From the NCBI RefSeq assembly GCF_046546175.1, contig NZ_JBKGYF010000012.1, forward strand, positions 1-32,270: a DNA stretch of 32,270 nucleotides, in the 5' to 3' direction. Both the position numbers and the translations under genes were made by a program. The stretch is from Methanohalobium sp046546175 (lineage in GTDB: Archaea; Halobacteriota; Methanosarcinia; Methanosarcinales; Methanosarcinaceae). Below are positions 7,850 through 15,947 of the stretch, one piece after another (the first letter of the stretch is position 1; each line of letters starts with the position of its first letter). The notes below the pieces were generated by a model. The model searched no databases. It saw only the letters and a program-made list of their open reading frames with translations, and was not told where the DNA came from.

Positions 7850-9072
7850 AATCCAGCAATCGATGTATCAAGTGTAAAGGAAAAAAGCTTTGTGGACGAC
7901 CGAAATGTCCTATACTTGAAAGATTTGCCTCTATCGAATCCATAAGCTCGAAGATACCCAAAAACGATTCAGTTTTTGGTGCATCACCCCCTGCTGTATT
8001 TGTAGGGAGACACGGATATCCAGATGTTTCTGCCGGACCTATGATACCCCCGCAGATAAATAGGAATGATTCTGCAATCATGGATTCACCTGATGCATGG
8101 CTTGGAATGGATATCCAGGACATAATATCCATGCGCTCTCAGCTGGTCAGGTCAAACACCTATGTAAACATTAGGGACGATTTATCTGAAAACAGTCTTA
8201 TTTTAAAATCACAGGAACTTGCCTTATCAAAAAATCCAGTTGATACAGAAGCATGGTACAGCAAATCAATCGAAAATAATCTTAGATTCGACAGTGTACT
8301 TACAACTACCGGTCCTTCTGCCGCGCTGAAAAATTTTGAGATTACTGAAAATCCCAGTGTACCTAAAAAAGTTGATTATCTTGTGTATGATACCGATGCA
8401 CTGGCAAAAGACAGTGTTTCTGAGCTTATCAATAAAAACATATCCACAGAACATATTACACGCCTGTTATCAATCGGATTGCTCGGGAAGGACAGATGTC
8501 TGGTTCCAACCAGGTGGTCTATTACTGCTGTTGATGATATGGCAGGCAAAGACATCATCAGTTCTATCATCGATTATCCCCAGATAAATGATATCAAACT
8601 ATTCAGTGGAGAGATATTCGGGAACCATTTTGAAATTCTGTTTGTCCCAAGAAACTTTTCCTTTGAACTGGTTGAAATCTGGCTCCCTAAATCGGTATGG
8701 TCCGGTGATTCCAGATGGATAGGTGTAGATTATGAAAAATTTAGTGGCAAAACCAAATATTCACCACTATCTGGCGGATATTATGCAGCCCGCATGGGTG
8801 CACTGGAATATCTTAACAATATAAAGAGACAGGCATCGATATTTATCATCCGGGAAATCCGACCTGATTACTGGGCACCGCTTGGTGTCTGGGTGGTAAG
8901 AGAAGGAGTTCGTCAGGCGCTCCAGAACACTCCAAAAACTTTTGATTCAATAGATAATGCTATGTCGAATATATCCACCCGTATAAAAACCCCGTACCCA
9001 GAGTGGAAAAGTAAAATGAAACTGCTTTCAGATGTACAGTCACAGAAGACATTTGGTGATTTCCTGTTTTAA
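7846..9072 (+). CDS. nreA: DNA repair protein NreA
   Basis: A 408-residue member of the archaeal Nre family (DUF650/DUF651). It opens with a zinc-finger-like cluster, Cys 7, 10, 16 and 21 (CIKC..KKLCGRPKC), followed by the conserved PPAVFVGRHGYPDVSAGPM block. The C-terminal domain includes LSGGYYAARMGALEYL and the REIRPDYWAPLGVWVVRE signature. The last nine residues, QKTFGDFLF, form a PCNA-interaction (PIP) box, as known for NreA, which takes part in repair of DNA damage in haloarchaea. The TTG start overlaps the upstream stop, implying translational coupling with the HTH regulator. Confidence 0.9.
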   Translation: MKSSNRCIKCKGKKLCGRPKCPILERFASIESISSKIPKNDSVFGASPPAVFVGRHGYPDVSAGPMIPPQINRNDSAIMDSPDAWLGMDIQDIISMRSQLVRSNTYVNIRDDLSENSLILKSQELALSKNPVDTEAWYSKSIENNLRFDSVLTTTGPSAALKNFEITENPSVPKKVDYLVYDTDALAKDSVSELINKNISTEHITRLLSIGLLGKDRCLVPTRWSITAVDDMAGKDIISSIIDYPQINDIKLFSGEIFGNHFEILFVPRNFSFELVEIWLPKSVWSGDSRWIGVDYEKFSGKTKYSPLSGGYYAARMGALEYLNNIKRQASIFIIREIRPDYWAPLGVWVVREGVRQALQNTPKTFDSIDNAMSNISTRIKTPYPEWKSKMKLLSDVQSQKTFGDFLF

Positions 9073-9081
9073 AAAAGAAAA

Positions 9082-9798
9082 TTAATTAAATATGTCAGGA
9101 ACGATGCGTCTTGCTACTTTTTCATAAACCTTTGACAGGTCTCCTGTATCATACCGGAAGACATCTTTGTCCATTGATTCCCTTGTTTCTTTGTCCCAGA
9201 GCCTACATGTATCACAGGATATTTCATCAGCCAGAAGTAGTTGTCCGTCCTTCCTGCCAAATTCAAGTTTGAAATCAGGGAGCAATAGATTGCATTTACC
9301 CAAGTAGTCAACCAGCAATTCATTTATTTTGAGTGCAAGGGATCGGAGCTTTTTAATTTCTTCATAATCAGTAATACCAAGTGCTACTGCTATGTCTTCA
9401 TTGATCATAGGGTCACTGTATTCATCACTTTTGTAATCCAGAACCAGTATTGGATTTTCAAAATGAATGCCCTTTTCTATAGGATATTTCTTTGTTATTG
9501 AACCCGCTGCAATATTCCTTACAATAACTTCGATAGGTATAATTTCTACAGATTCAACAAGCATTTCAGTGTCTGATAACATATCCAGATAATGGGTTTT
9601 TATATCATTGGATTCAAGCATTTCAAACAATTTCTTTGATATCTGAGCATTGTAATAACCTTTATTTTCAGCCTCACTTTTCTTATTTCCGTCAAATGCT
9701 GTCAGACTATCCCTGAATTCAACAACAAGTTTATTTTCATCATCGGTTTTGTAGATGGTTTTTGCTTTCCCTGAATATAAGAATTCTTTCTTTTCCAT
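9082..9798 (-). CDS. purC: SAICAR synthetase
   Basis: PurC joins CAIR and aspartate with ATP to give SAICAR in purine synthesis. The 238-residue product shows GKAKTIYKTDD near the N-terminus (ATP-binding strand), the FRDSLTAFDGNKKSEAENKG block, the IEVIVRNIAAGSITKKY signature, and LPDFKLEFGR followed by LLADEISCDTCRLWD. The preferred start is ATG 9798 with GGGTG ten bases upstream; a longer TTG-initiated frame to 9840 adds 14 unrelated residues. It converges on nreA with a 9-base gap. A TATA-like TTTTATAAA on the minus strand at about 9846-9855 probably drives it. Confidence 0.93.
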   Translation of the reverse strand: MEKKEFLYSGKAKTIYKTDDENKLVVEFRDSLTAFDGNKKSEAENKGYYNAQISKKLFEMLESNDIKTHYLDMLSDTEMLVESVEIIPIEVIVRNIAAGSITKKYPIEKGIHFENPILVLDYKSDEYSDPMINEDIAVALGITDYEEIKKLRSLALKINELLVDYLGKCNLLLPDFKLEFGRKDGQLLLADEISCDTCRLWDKETRESMDKDVFRYDTGDLSKVYEKVARRIVPDIFN

Positions 9799-9969
9799 TT
9801 TAAAACACCCGTTAGTTCCTATACCTAGTACAATATACATATCCCTTTATAAAAGTATCACAATTAATATACAAAACTACTTTAAATAACTTCAGTGTTA
9901 TTAATTCATAAAATATTAATTACATAATGCATAAAAAATAAAATACAATTGACAAATACAGGTGGTTGA

Positions 9970-10392
9970 ATGGAACAAGACCTAATGAGAATAGGAGTAT
10001 CATTGCCTGAAAATCTATTAACTAAATTCGATGAAATCATCGAAAAAAGAGGATATTCCTCACGTTCAGAAGGAATTAGAGATGCAATCAGAAATTATAT
10101 CGTCCGCCATGAATGGATGAGCGATATAAAAGGCAGGCGTGTTGGCACATTTACTTTAATGTATGACCATACCAAACGCGGGCTTTCAAATACACTTACC
10201 GATATCCAGCATGAACATTCCGACATCATCCAATCGTCGGTGCATATTCATCTCGACCATGAGAATTGTCTTGAGGTAATCATACTGGATGGTGAAGGTT
10301 CCAGTTTTAAGGAATTTGGTGAGAAGGTAATGGCTCTAAAAGGTGTAAAATATTCAAAACTAAACACCGCCAAACCCTCAGATGAAACCTAA
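9970..10392 (+). CDS. nikR: Nickel-responsive regulator NikR
   Basis: A 140-residue ribbon-helix-helix/ACT-type repressor that binds DNA when loaded with Ni2+. The RHH part occupies residues 1-45 (RIGVSLPENLLTKFDEII, then RSEGIRDAIRNYI). The metal-site spacing His81, His92, His94, Cys100 matches the known high-affinity nickel ligands exactly. Methanogens need nickel for F430, hydrogenases and CO dehydrogenase, so control of nickel uptake is the likely job; no nickel transporter lies nearby. ATG start with GGTGG just upstream. It ends one base from the stop of the convergent ArsR-type gene. Confidence 0.93.
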   Translation: MEQDLMRIGVSLPENLLTKFDEIIEKRGYSSRSEGIRDAIRNYIVRHEWMSDIKGRRVGTFTLMYDHTKRGLSNTLTDIQHEHSDIIQSSVHIHLDHENCLEVIILDGEGSSFKEFGEKVMALKGVKYSKLNTAKPSDET

Positions 10393-10393
10393 T

Positions 10394-10750
10394 TCACAAA
10401 TCTCTGAATTCTTTATCTATAGATTTCAGGAGTTCATGTCCAAAATCTGTCAGATAGTATGTCTGAAAACTTTTATCACGTCTTGAACTCACAAGGTTCT
10501 CATCCTTTAACAACTTCAAGTGATAGGACAGCGCTGAATACTTATAATCAGTGATTTCCACAAGCACACATACACATAACTCCTGTATTTCAAGTGCTTT
10601 TAAGATTTTGAGCCTTATAGGGTCAGAGAGAACTTTAAAAAGATACACAATATCATCTACATCTTCAAACATGACAGCATGAACTTTATCAAGGGATTCG
10701 TTAGAAATGGAATAGGATCCAAAAAATGTAACATTTTGTTTGCTGGTCAT
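10394..10750 (-). CDS. ArsR-family metalloregulator
   Basis: A 118-residue winged-helix protein of the ArsR/SmtB family. The core is LFKVLSDPIRLKILKALE (about 37-54), followed by ELCVCVL (57-63), the alpha-3 metal site with Cys59 and Cys61, and a recognition helix in SALSYHLKLLKDENLV. Such proteins usually leave DNA on binding As(III), Cd, Pb or other soft metals. The 40-residue N-terminal extension is not typical and its role is unknown. ATG start with AAAGGAT upstream. It diverges from the radical SAM gene through a 228-base AT-rich region and could control it, though that is only positional inference. Confidence 0.87.
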   Translation of the reverse strand: MTSKQNVTFFGSYSISNESLDKVHAVMFEDVDDIVYLFKVLSDPIRLKILKALEIQELCVCVLVEITDYKYSALSYHLKLLKDENLVSSRRDKSFQTYYLTDFGHELLKSIDKEFRDL

Positions 10751-10858
10751 TGTAATCCTTTAAAAGTTACTAATAGATTAATATTTTTTGGGTTACGATA
10801 TTCACTTCAATAATTTTTTATTGTATCCTAATATAAATAGGAAAAAACTTCAAATACC

Positions 10859-10867
10859 TATATAAAA
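10859..10867 (+). promoter_or_regulatory. TATA box for the radical SAM gene
   Basis: TATATAAAA lies 112 bases before the ATG at 10979, suggesting an untranslated leader of about 85-90 bases. The leader is very AT-rich and shows no strong hairpin. Confidence 0.45.
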
Positions 10868-10978
10868 CGATATAATTACCTGATGATTTCATATTAACAA
10901 TTTTATCACCCAGATAATATAGAATAACAAAAAAAGTTCAAATAAAATAAGAATATTTAGACTACAGGAGATACTTAC

Positions 10979-12475
10979 ATGAAGCATACAAAATCACTTT
11001 GTCCAGAATGCTGCGATTTAATAGATGCCACTGTTTATGAAGAAGACGGCAAAATAATGATAGAAAAAGAATGCAGCGACCATGGATACTATAAAGACGT
11101 TTACTGGTCAGACGCCGAATTATACAAAAAATTTGATTCAGTTAAAAGGGATGGTGAAGGAGTTACAAATCCGATGACACCTGAAGATTCCCATTGTCCG
11201 CAAAATTGCGGACTTTGTTCGACACACAAAACCAACACTATTCTGGCAAATATCGACCTTACAAACAGGTGCAACCTCAACTGTCCTATCTGTTTTGCAA
11301 ATGCAAAGGAAAGAGGTTACATTTACGAACCTACCTTTGAACAGGTTCGTGATATGCTCCAGATGCTTCGAGATGAAGAACCAACTCCATGTTATGCTGT
11401 CCAGTTTTCCGGCGGAGAACCTACTGTCCGCGACGATCTGCCTGATATTATTTCCATGGCAAAAGAAATGGGGTTCATACAGATACAGATTGCAACCAAT
11501 GGTATAAGGCTGGCAAAAGACCTTGAATTTACCAAGAAACTCAAGGATGCAGGTCTCCATACACTTTACTTCCAGTTTGACGGTGTTACCGAAGAACCCT
11601 ACAGGATGGTTAGAGGTTTCAATGCATTACCTATAAAACAGCAGGTGATAGAAAATTGCCGTAAAGCAGGTATTAAAAGCATAACACTTGTCCCAACCCT
11701 CGCAAAAGGAGTGAACGACCAGCAGGTTGGGGATATGATCCGGTTTGCATCAGAACATCTGGATATTATCAAGGGAATCAATTTCCAGCCCATATCATTT
11801 ACAGGACGCATAAATCGTGAAGAACGGGAAGAAAAGAGAATCACCATACCTGACCTGTTCAAACTCGTTGATGAACAGACCAATGGAGAGATACCGGTAA
11901 ACTCATGGTACCCGGTACCTTTTGTGGTTCCGGTTTCAAGATTTATTTCTGCTATACGTAAGGAAAATATCCCCGCTCTTACATGTCATCAGCACTGTGG
12001 TGCAGGTACATATGTATATGTAGAAGATGGAAAATTCATACCTATTACAGATTTCATAGATGTAGAAGGATTGATGAATTTCCTAGATGAAGTGACAGAT
12101 GAATACTATGAAAACGGTGCAAACAGAAGCGCCAAAGTAAGAGCTCTTGCCAAAGTCGCCAGAAGGGTACCGAAATTTATAGATTCGGATAAAAGTCCGC
12201 GCTCTGTCAATGTCACCAAATTGATTGTCAATGTCCTTGTTAGAGGTGCCAGTGAAGCCACAAAGGAATTCCACAGAAATACTCTCTTCCTTGGTAGCAT
12301 GCATTTCCAGGACAACTACAATTTCGATATTGAGCGGATTCAGAGATGTGGAGTACATTATGCAACACCGGACGGAAGAGCCATCCCATTCTGTACATAC
12401 AACACTCTGCACCGAGAAGAAGTGGAAGCCAAATTCTCACAACCCTATGAAGTTGCAAAGGCTAAAAACCAGTAA
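10979..12475 (+). CDS. Radical SAM enzyme of the tetraether lipid synthase (Tes/MJ0619) family
   Basis: A 498-residue radical SAM protein. The SAM cluster motif is CNLNCPIC (Cys 98, 102, 105), followed by the GGEP motif (FSGGEPTVR). Extra cysteines lie before it (8, 11, 12 and 32; then 73, 77, 80) and after it (CHQHCGAG; IQRCGVHY and FCTYN near the end). This matches the multi-cluster plan of COG1964/MJ0619 proteins. Family members characterised in Methanocaldococcus and Methanosarcina join two archaeol chains into tetraether (GDGT) lipids. The family has paralogues, so tetraether synthesis is likely but not certain. ATG start with GGAG at about 10965. A T-rich terminator (12484-12495) follows. 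No lipid genes are adjacent. Confidence 0.75.
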   Translation: MKHTKSLCPECCDLIDATVYEEDGKIMIEKECSDHGYYKDVYWSDAELYKKFDSVKRDGEGVTNPMTPEDSHCPQNCGLCSTHKTNTILANIDLTNRCNLNCPICFANAKERGYIYEPTFEQVRDMLQMLRDEEPTPCYAVQFSGGEPTVRDDLPDIISMAKEMGFIQIQIATNGIRLAKDLEFTKKLKDAGLHTLYFQFDGVTEEPYRMVRGFNALPIKQQVIENCRKAGIKSITLVPTLAKGVNDQQVGDMIRFASEHLDIIKGINFQPISFTGRINREEREEKRITIPDLFKLVDEQTNGEIPVNSWYPVPFVVPVSRFISAIRKENIPALTCHQHCGAGTYVYVEDGKFIPITDFIDVEGLMNFLDEVTDEYYENGANRSAKVRALAKVARRVPKFIDSDKSPRSVNVTKLIVNVLVRGASEATKEFHRNTLFLGSMHFQDNYNFDIERIQRCGVHYATPDGRAIPFCTYNTLHREEVEAKFSQPYEVAKAKNQ

Positions 12476-12483
12476 CTTCTATT

Positions 12484-12495
12484 CTTCTTTTTTTG
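12484..12495 (+). terminator. T-run after the radical SAM gene
   Basis: A TTCTT element followed by seven T lies within 20 bases of the stop codon at 12475, typical of archaeal factor-independent termination. Confidence 0.45.
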
Positions 12496-12547
12496 ATTGT
12501 CAATTAACCACAAATAGATATATAACAAAAAGTTTCCGTGAATGGAA

Positions 12548-12583
12548 ATTACCCTGTTATCCCTATTGCAGAAACAATAAGGG
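12548..12583. other. Intergenic I-SceI-identical 18-mer overlapping a hairpin
   Basis: Bases 12548-12565 read ATTACCCTGTTATCCCTA, the exact reverse complement of the 18-bp I-SceI homing-endonuclease recognition site. Its last five bases also begin a stem-loop: CCCTATTG (12561-12568) pairs with CAATAAGGG (12575-12583) with one bulged base. The flanks do not resemble the 23S rRNA context of the yeast site, and no endonuclease gene is present. The remainder of the 228-base gap holds nothing else I can support. Confidence 0.6.
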
Positions 12584-12703
12584 TATTGTTAAATACTCTG
12601 TTCCCCTGAAAGATGGCAGATGAGAGATTTTTGCAACCATGATTGTTGTATTCGGCGTTTATGTTACAGCTATCCCGTGGAACTTACAGTCTTTATCAGG
12701 GGC

Positions 12704-12928
12704 TTATTCCCTTTTATTATTCCTTTTTAAGAATTTAAAATCCTCCCTATCTACTATAAGTTCAGAAAAAGCTGCAAAAGGAATTGCTACCAATGTGACG
12801 ACAATTATGACATTAATATCTATAACAACTCCTGTTGCAATTTTAACTGCTAATAGGTCTTCCACTACTCCCATTCCAATTCCTACTATAAGGAATTCCA
12901 AGAACCTTTCAATGTGTTTTTTCTCCAT
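12704..12928 (-). CDS. Small membrane protein of unknown function
   Basis: A 74-residue protein with a charged N-terminus (MEKKHIERFLEF) and two hydrophobic helices, roughly residues 12-28 (with a GIGMG motif) and 36-58. A basic cytosolic tail follows (FKFLKRNNKRE). It looks like a two-helix inner-membrane protein of the DUF2391-like or phosphate-starvation-like small type, but I do not recognise the family. The ribosome site is weak. It lies downstream of the antiporter cassettes on the same strand, about 90 bases away. The overlapping plus-strand frame looks like a shadow. Confidence 0.55.
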   Translation of the reverse strand: MEKKHIERFLEFLIVGIGMGVVEDLLAVKIATGVVIDINVIIVVTLVAIPFAAFSELIVDREDFKFLKRNNKRE

Positions 12929-13020
12929 GGTTTAGCCTGTGTTCATTTAATGTTTAATTTTATTTCTAATTACATATTGGTATGTAGTAATATTCAGGTA
13001 AAAACCGTTGATACATGATT

Positions 13021-14199
13021 TTATACTCCCTTACATTCAATCCTTGCATCTTCTTTGGCTCTTATTGCATATTTTAGCAATACTGGAGATACTACAACAG
13101 AGGTAGCCACCATCAGAACAATTGCAGAATATATCTCATCACCAATCACACCCATACTCAAACCTATTGATATAACCACAAGCTCAACATCTGCCTTCGG
13201 CATTGAACCAATTCCAAATATCAGACTGTCATAAGAATTGACATTTAATATCCGTGAGCCAACAAAACCACCAATCAATTTACCAATAAGAGCCAGAACA
13301 ATCACAAGCACGGTTAACAAACCACTTGTTTGGAGTATGCTGAAATCTATCGACATTCCTATAAAAGCATAAAATATGGGTATAAATACACCATAGGAAA
13401 AACCGCTTACCTTGCTCTGTATATCTTCAATCTTTGCAAGCGGAACTTCTGACAGAAGCAAACCTCCAATAAATGCTCCGATTACTGAATGCAATCCGAA
13501 TATCTCTGCAAGATATGCAGACAGGAGTGCTATGATAATAATAAACGCAAAAATCGATTCCTGGATATGCATTCTCTGGACATATTTAAAAAAAACAGGA
13601 TACACCTTATAACCCAGGATCACCATAATAACCAGAAACCATATAATTCCAGATATAATTGTTAAAACCTCTGTACCTGATGGTAACTGGTGGTAAGTTG
13701 CAATACTTACAACTATACCCAGCATAATAACTCCTACAAAATTGTTCAATATGGCAGATGACAGCATTTCAGGTCCGGGGTTTTTGGAGAGGTAATCACA
13801 GCTAATCAGCATATTTACTACTGAACCTATACTGGTAGAGCTGAATGCGACCCCCATGAAAATGTTTTCCAGAAATCCGAAACCAAACACATAACCCAGT
13901 ATATATCCAGAAACAAAACCGAACAATATATGGGTAAATGTGGGTATTACCGTGTATTTTGATAATGTCTGTATATTCCTGATACTTACCTCATTGTATG
14001 CTGCCGTAAAAAATAGGAATATAGCACCCAGTTCCGCGAAAAAGGACAATATTTCATTGTTTGAATTAACCAGAAAAGGACCAACGACTATTCCTGCCAG
14101 TATCCCACCCAGTACATACGGAAGTCCGAACCTAGAACTGATTTCTCCAAATACCTTTGCCAGAAAGACAATTAGAAGGATCTGGAGTATAATATCCAT
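13021..14199 (-). CDS. CPA2-type cation:proton antiporter paralogue lacking the ion-site aspartates
   Basis: A 392-residue polytopic membrane protein of the monovalent cation:proton antiporter-2 family (Kef/NapA-like), without a cytosolic TrkA domain. The discontinuous-helix signature FSSTSIG is at 120-125 and the GxxMPKADVELV block is near the C-terminus. The expected Asp-Asp pair of the ion site is Asn152-Asn153 (codons AAC AAT at 13741-13746), while the neighbouring paralogue keeps Asp-Asp at the same, gap-free position. With both carboxylates gone, normal Na+/H+ exchange is unlikely. It may be a regulatory or heteromeric subunit, or have changed specificity. It follows its CBS partner gene by five bases. 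Confidence 0.85.
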   Translation of the reverse strand: MDIILQILLIVFLAKVFGEISSRFGLPYVLGGILAGIVVGPFLVNSNNEILSFFAELGAIFLFFTAAYNEVSIRNIQTLSKYTVIPTFTHILFGFVSGYILGYVFGFGFLENIFMGVAFSSTSIGSVVNMLISCDYLSKNPGPEMLSSAILNNFVGVIMLGIVVSIATYHQLPSGTEVLTIISGIIWFLVIMVILGYKVYPVFFKYVQRMHIQESIFAFIIIIALLSAYLAEIFGLHSVIGAFIGGLLLSEVPLAKIEDIQSKVSGFSYGVFIPIFYAFIGMSIDFSILQTSGLLTVLVIVLALIGKLIGGFVGSRILNVNSYDSLIFGIGSMPKADVELVVISIGLSMGVIGDEIYSAIVLMVATSVVVSPVLLKYAIRAKEDARIECKGV

Positions 14200-14204
14200 T
14201 CAAT

Positions 14205-14639
14205 TTAACCCCTTATTTTATAGATTTCATTTATCACATCCAGTTTGGATACAATACCTATCAATCTGTCATTATCCACCGCAAAAACCTGATTGACATT
14301 ATGCTTTACCATCATTTTTGCAACATCACATAGATTGCTATCAAGGCTCACCTTAATAGGATGCGGATCCATGATACCCTTAGCATCATTGCTTAGGGAT
14401 TTTAATGCCAAATTCGTATGACCTGTCTGGGGTACAATATGAAAAAGCATAATTTTAAGAATAGTATTCTGATTGATTACTCCTGTCAATTTTCCCTTCG
14501 CATTAAGAACAGGATAGGAATGAAACCGATGGCTTGTAAACATATTGATTATATCCACAATCAAATCATCTTCTGATATCGTAACCACATCTTTTTTAAT
14601 GATATCTTTTATTCCTATATTTTGACATTTATCAGACAT
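14205..14639 (-). CDS. Two-CBS-domain protein paired with the antiporter
   Basis: A 144-residue protein made of two CBS domains: IKDIIKKDVVTISEDDLIVDII.. followed by PVLNAKGKLTGVINQ, then GIMDPHPIKVSLDSNL.. followed by VDNDRLIGIVSKLDV. CBS pairs bind adenine nucleotides and act as energy or ionic-strength sensors on channels and transporters. I choose ATG 14639, which has GGAGAT nine bases upstream and aligns with the start of the paralogue. A longer TTG frame to 14726 adds 29 polar residues without homology to it. It sits directly upstream of the Asn-Asn antiporter and probably gates it. Confidence 0.82.
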   Translation of the reverse strand: MSDKCQNIGIKDIIKKDVVTISEDDLIVDIINMFTSHRFHSYPVLNAKGKLTGVINQNTILKIMLFHIVPQTGHTNLALKSLSNDAKGIMDPHPIKVSLDSNLCDVAKMMVKHNVNQVFAVDNDRLIGIVSKLDVINEIYKIRG

Positions 14640-14773
14640 TGTTTGTCTATCTCCATCCGAACCTGAACTGTTATTCAGTTCTGGAAATATTTTTCCTTTT
14701 ATTTTGTTTATTTTTACCATAAACAACCCATACTGCAGATTTTATAGTAGTTACTAATTTTATAATCATGGGT

Positions 14774-15946
14774 TTAAGATGATGGAAGTGCAGATTTTTC
14801 TTTTGTGTTGATTGCAAATTTTAGTAACATTGGTGATACGATAATTGATACAATTACCATTAAAACAATTGCAGAATAAATTTCATTACCTATAATTCCT
14901 CTGTTTCTGCCAATTGTTATCACAACAAGTTCTATACCTGCTCTGGGCATTACGCCTATACCAAATATCAAACTGTCTGATGAATCCAGGCCAACAAGTT
15001 TTGAACCGATGAATCCACCCATCAGTTTGCCCAGCAGTGCCATTACCACGACAAGAACTGTAAACAAACCAGCAGCTCCAATAACTGCCAAGTCAACAGT
15101 AAATCCAATATAAGCAAAAAATATTGGTGTAAATATTCCGTAGCTCAAACCACTGACCTTGCTCTGTACATCTTCTATTTTAGCCAGTGGAATCCTTGAC
15201 AGTACAATTCCGCCCACAAACGCCCCGACTACTGCATGTAATTCAAAAGCTTCTGCAAAATAGGCTGAAAATAACGCAATAATGATTACAAATGCGAATA
15301 TAGATTCCTTGACATGCATTTTCTGGACATAGTCAAATACCCTGGGAAATATTTTAAATCCCAGTACAGCCATGGATACCATAAAAAAGGCCATCTTGAC
15401 AAATATAATAAAAATCTGTGAAAAAGACGGTAATTGCTGCAATTCCGCAAAAGTAACCACTATAGATAGCATAAAAATTCCTGCAATATCATCAAAAATT
15501 GCCGATGTAAGCATCAGTGAGCCGGGTTTGCTTGATAGATAATTGTAATCGATAAGAACTTTTACAAGAACCCCTATACTGGTGGCACTGAAAGCAACTG
15601 CCATGAAAAGACTTTCAAGAACCTGAAAATTGAATATTAATCCCAGCAAAAACCCGAATGAAAATGCAAAAACTATCTGGGTTATTGTGGGAATGATAGC
15701 TTTACTGGATGCTGACCTGAGCTCCTGTAGATGTACTTCTTTGTAACCGGCTGTAAACAGTAAAAATATAGCACCAAGTTCTGCAAAAAAAGAAAATATT
15801 TCAGGGTCATGCGACAGCAACACGACACTTAAAAGAATCCCTGCACATATTTCTCCTAGTATACTGGAAAATCCTGTTCTTTCAAAAAACTCACCCAGTA
15901 CTTTTGCCAGGAAAATGATTATAAATATCAGCAGGATGGTCTCCAT
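14774..15946 (-). CDS. CPA2-type cation:proton antiporter with intact Asp-Asp site
   Basis: A 390-residue membrane protein, colinear with the 13021-14199 paralogue. It keeps FSATSIG at 120-125 and AIFDDIAG with Asp152-Asp153 (codons at 15488-15493), the residues that bind Na+ or H+ in electrogenic NapA/NhaA-like exchangers. An MPRAGIELV block lies near the C-terminus, where the paralogue has Lys in place of Arg. Expected role: Na+/H+ (or K+/H+) exchange across the cytoplasmic membrane, important for a sodium-motive methanogen. Start ATG 15946 lies one base after the CBS gene stop, so the two are translationally coupled. Confidence 0.9.
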   Translation of the reverse strand: METILLIFIIIFLAKVLGEFFERTGFSSILGEICAGILLSVVLLSHDPEIFSFFAELGAIFLLFTAGYKEVHLQELRSASSKAIIPTITQIVFAFSFGFLLGLIFNFQVLESLFMAVAFSATSIGVLVKVLIDYNYLSSKPGSLMLTSAIFDDIAGIFMLSIVVTFAELQQLPSFSQIFIIFVKMAFFMVSMAVLGFKIFPRVFDYVQKMHVKESIFAFVIIIALFSAYFAEAFELHAVVGAFVGGIVLSRIPLAKIEDVQSKVSGLSYGIFTPIFFAYIGFTVDLAVIGAAGLFTVLVVVMALLGKLMGGFIGSKLVGLDSSDSLIFGIGVMPRAGIELVVITIGRNRGIIGNEIYSAIVLMVIVSIIVSPMLLKFAINTKEKSALPSS

Positions 15947-15947
15947 T

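Noticed and set aside
9841..9969. AT-rich repeats (ATTAAT) as a NikR operator
   Set aside because: The repeats are simple A/T words expected by chance here, and no dyad resembling known NikR sites is seen.
12548..12565. Reading the I-SceI-identical 18-mer as proof of genetic engineering
   Set aside because: The flanks are ordinary AT-rich intergenic DNA joined to native genes, with no vector, marker or scar; chance or hairpin-related constraint cannot be excluded.
12639..12935. 98-codon plus-strand frame after the radical SAM gene
   Set aside because: Overlaps the minus-strand two-helix membrane protein, which has more coherent composition and topology; the plus frame is Ser/Thr/Ile-rich and has no ribosome site.
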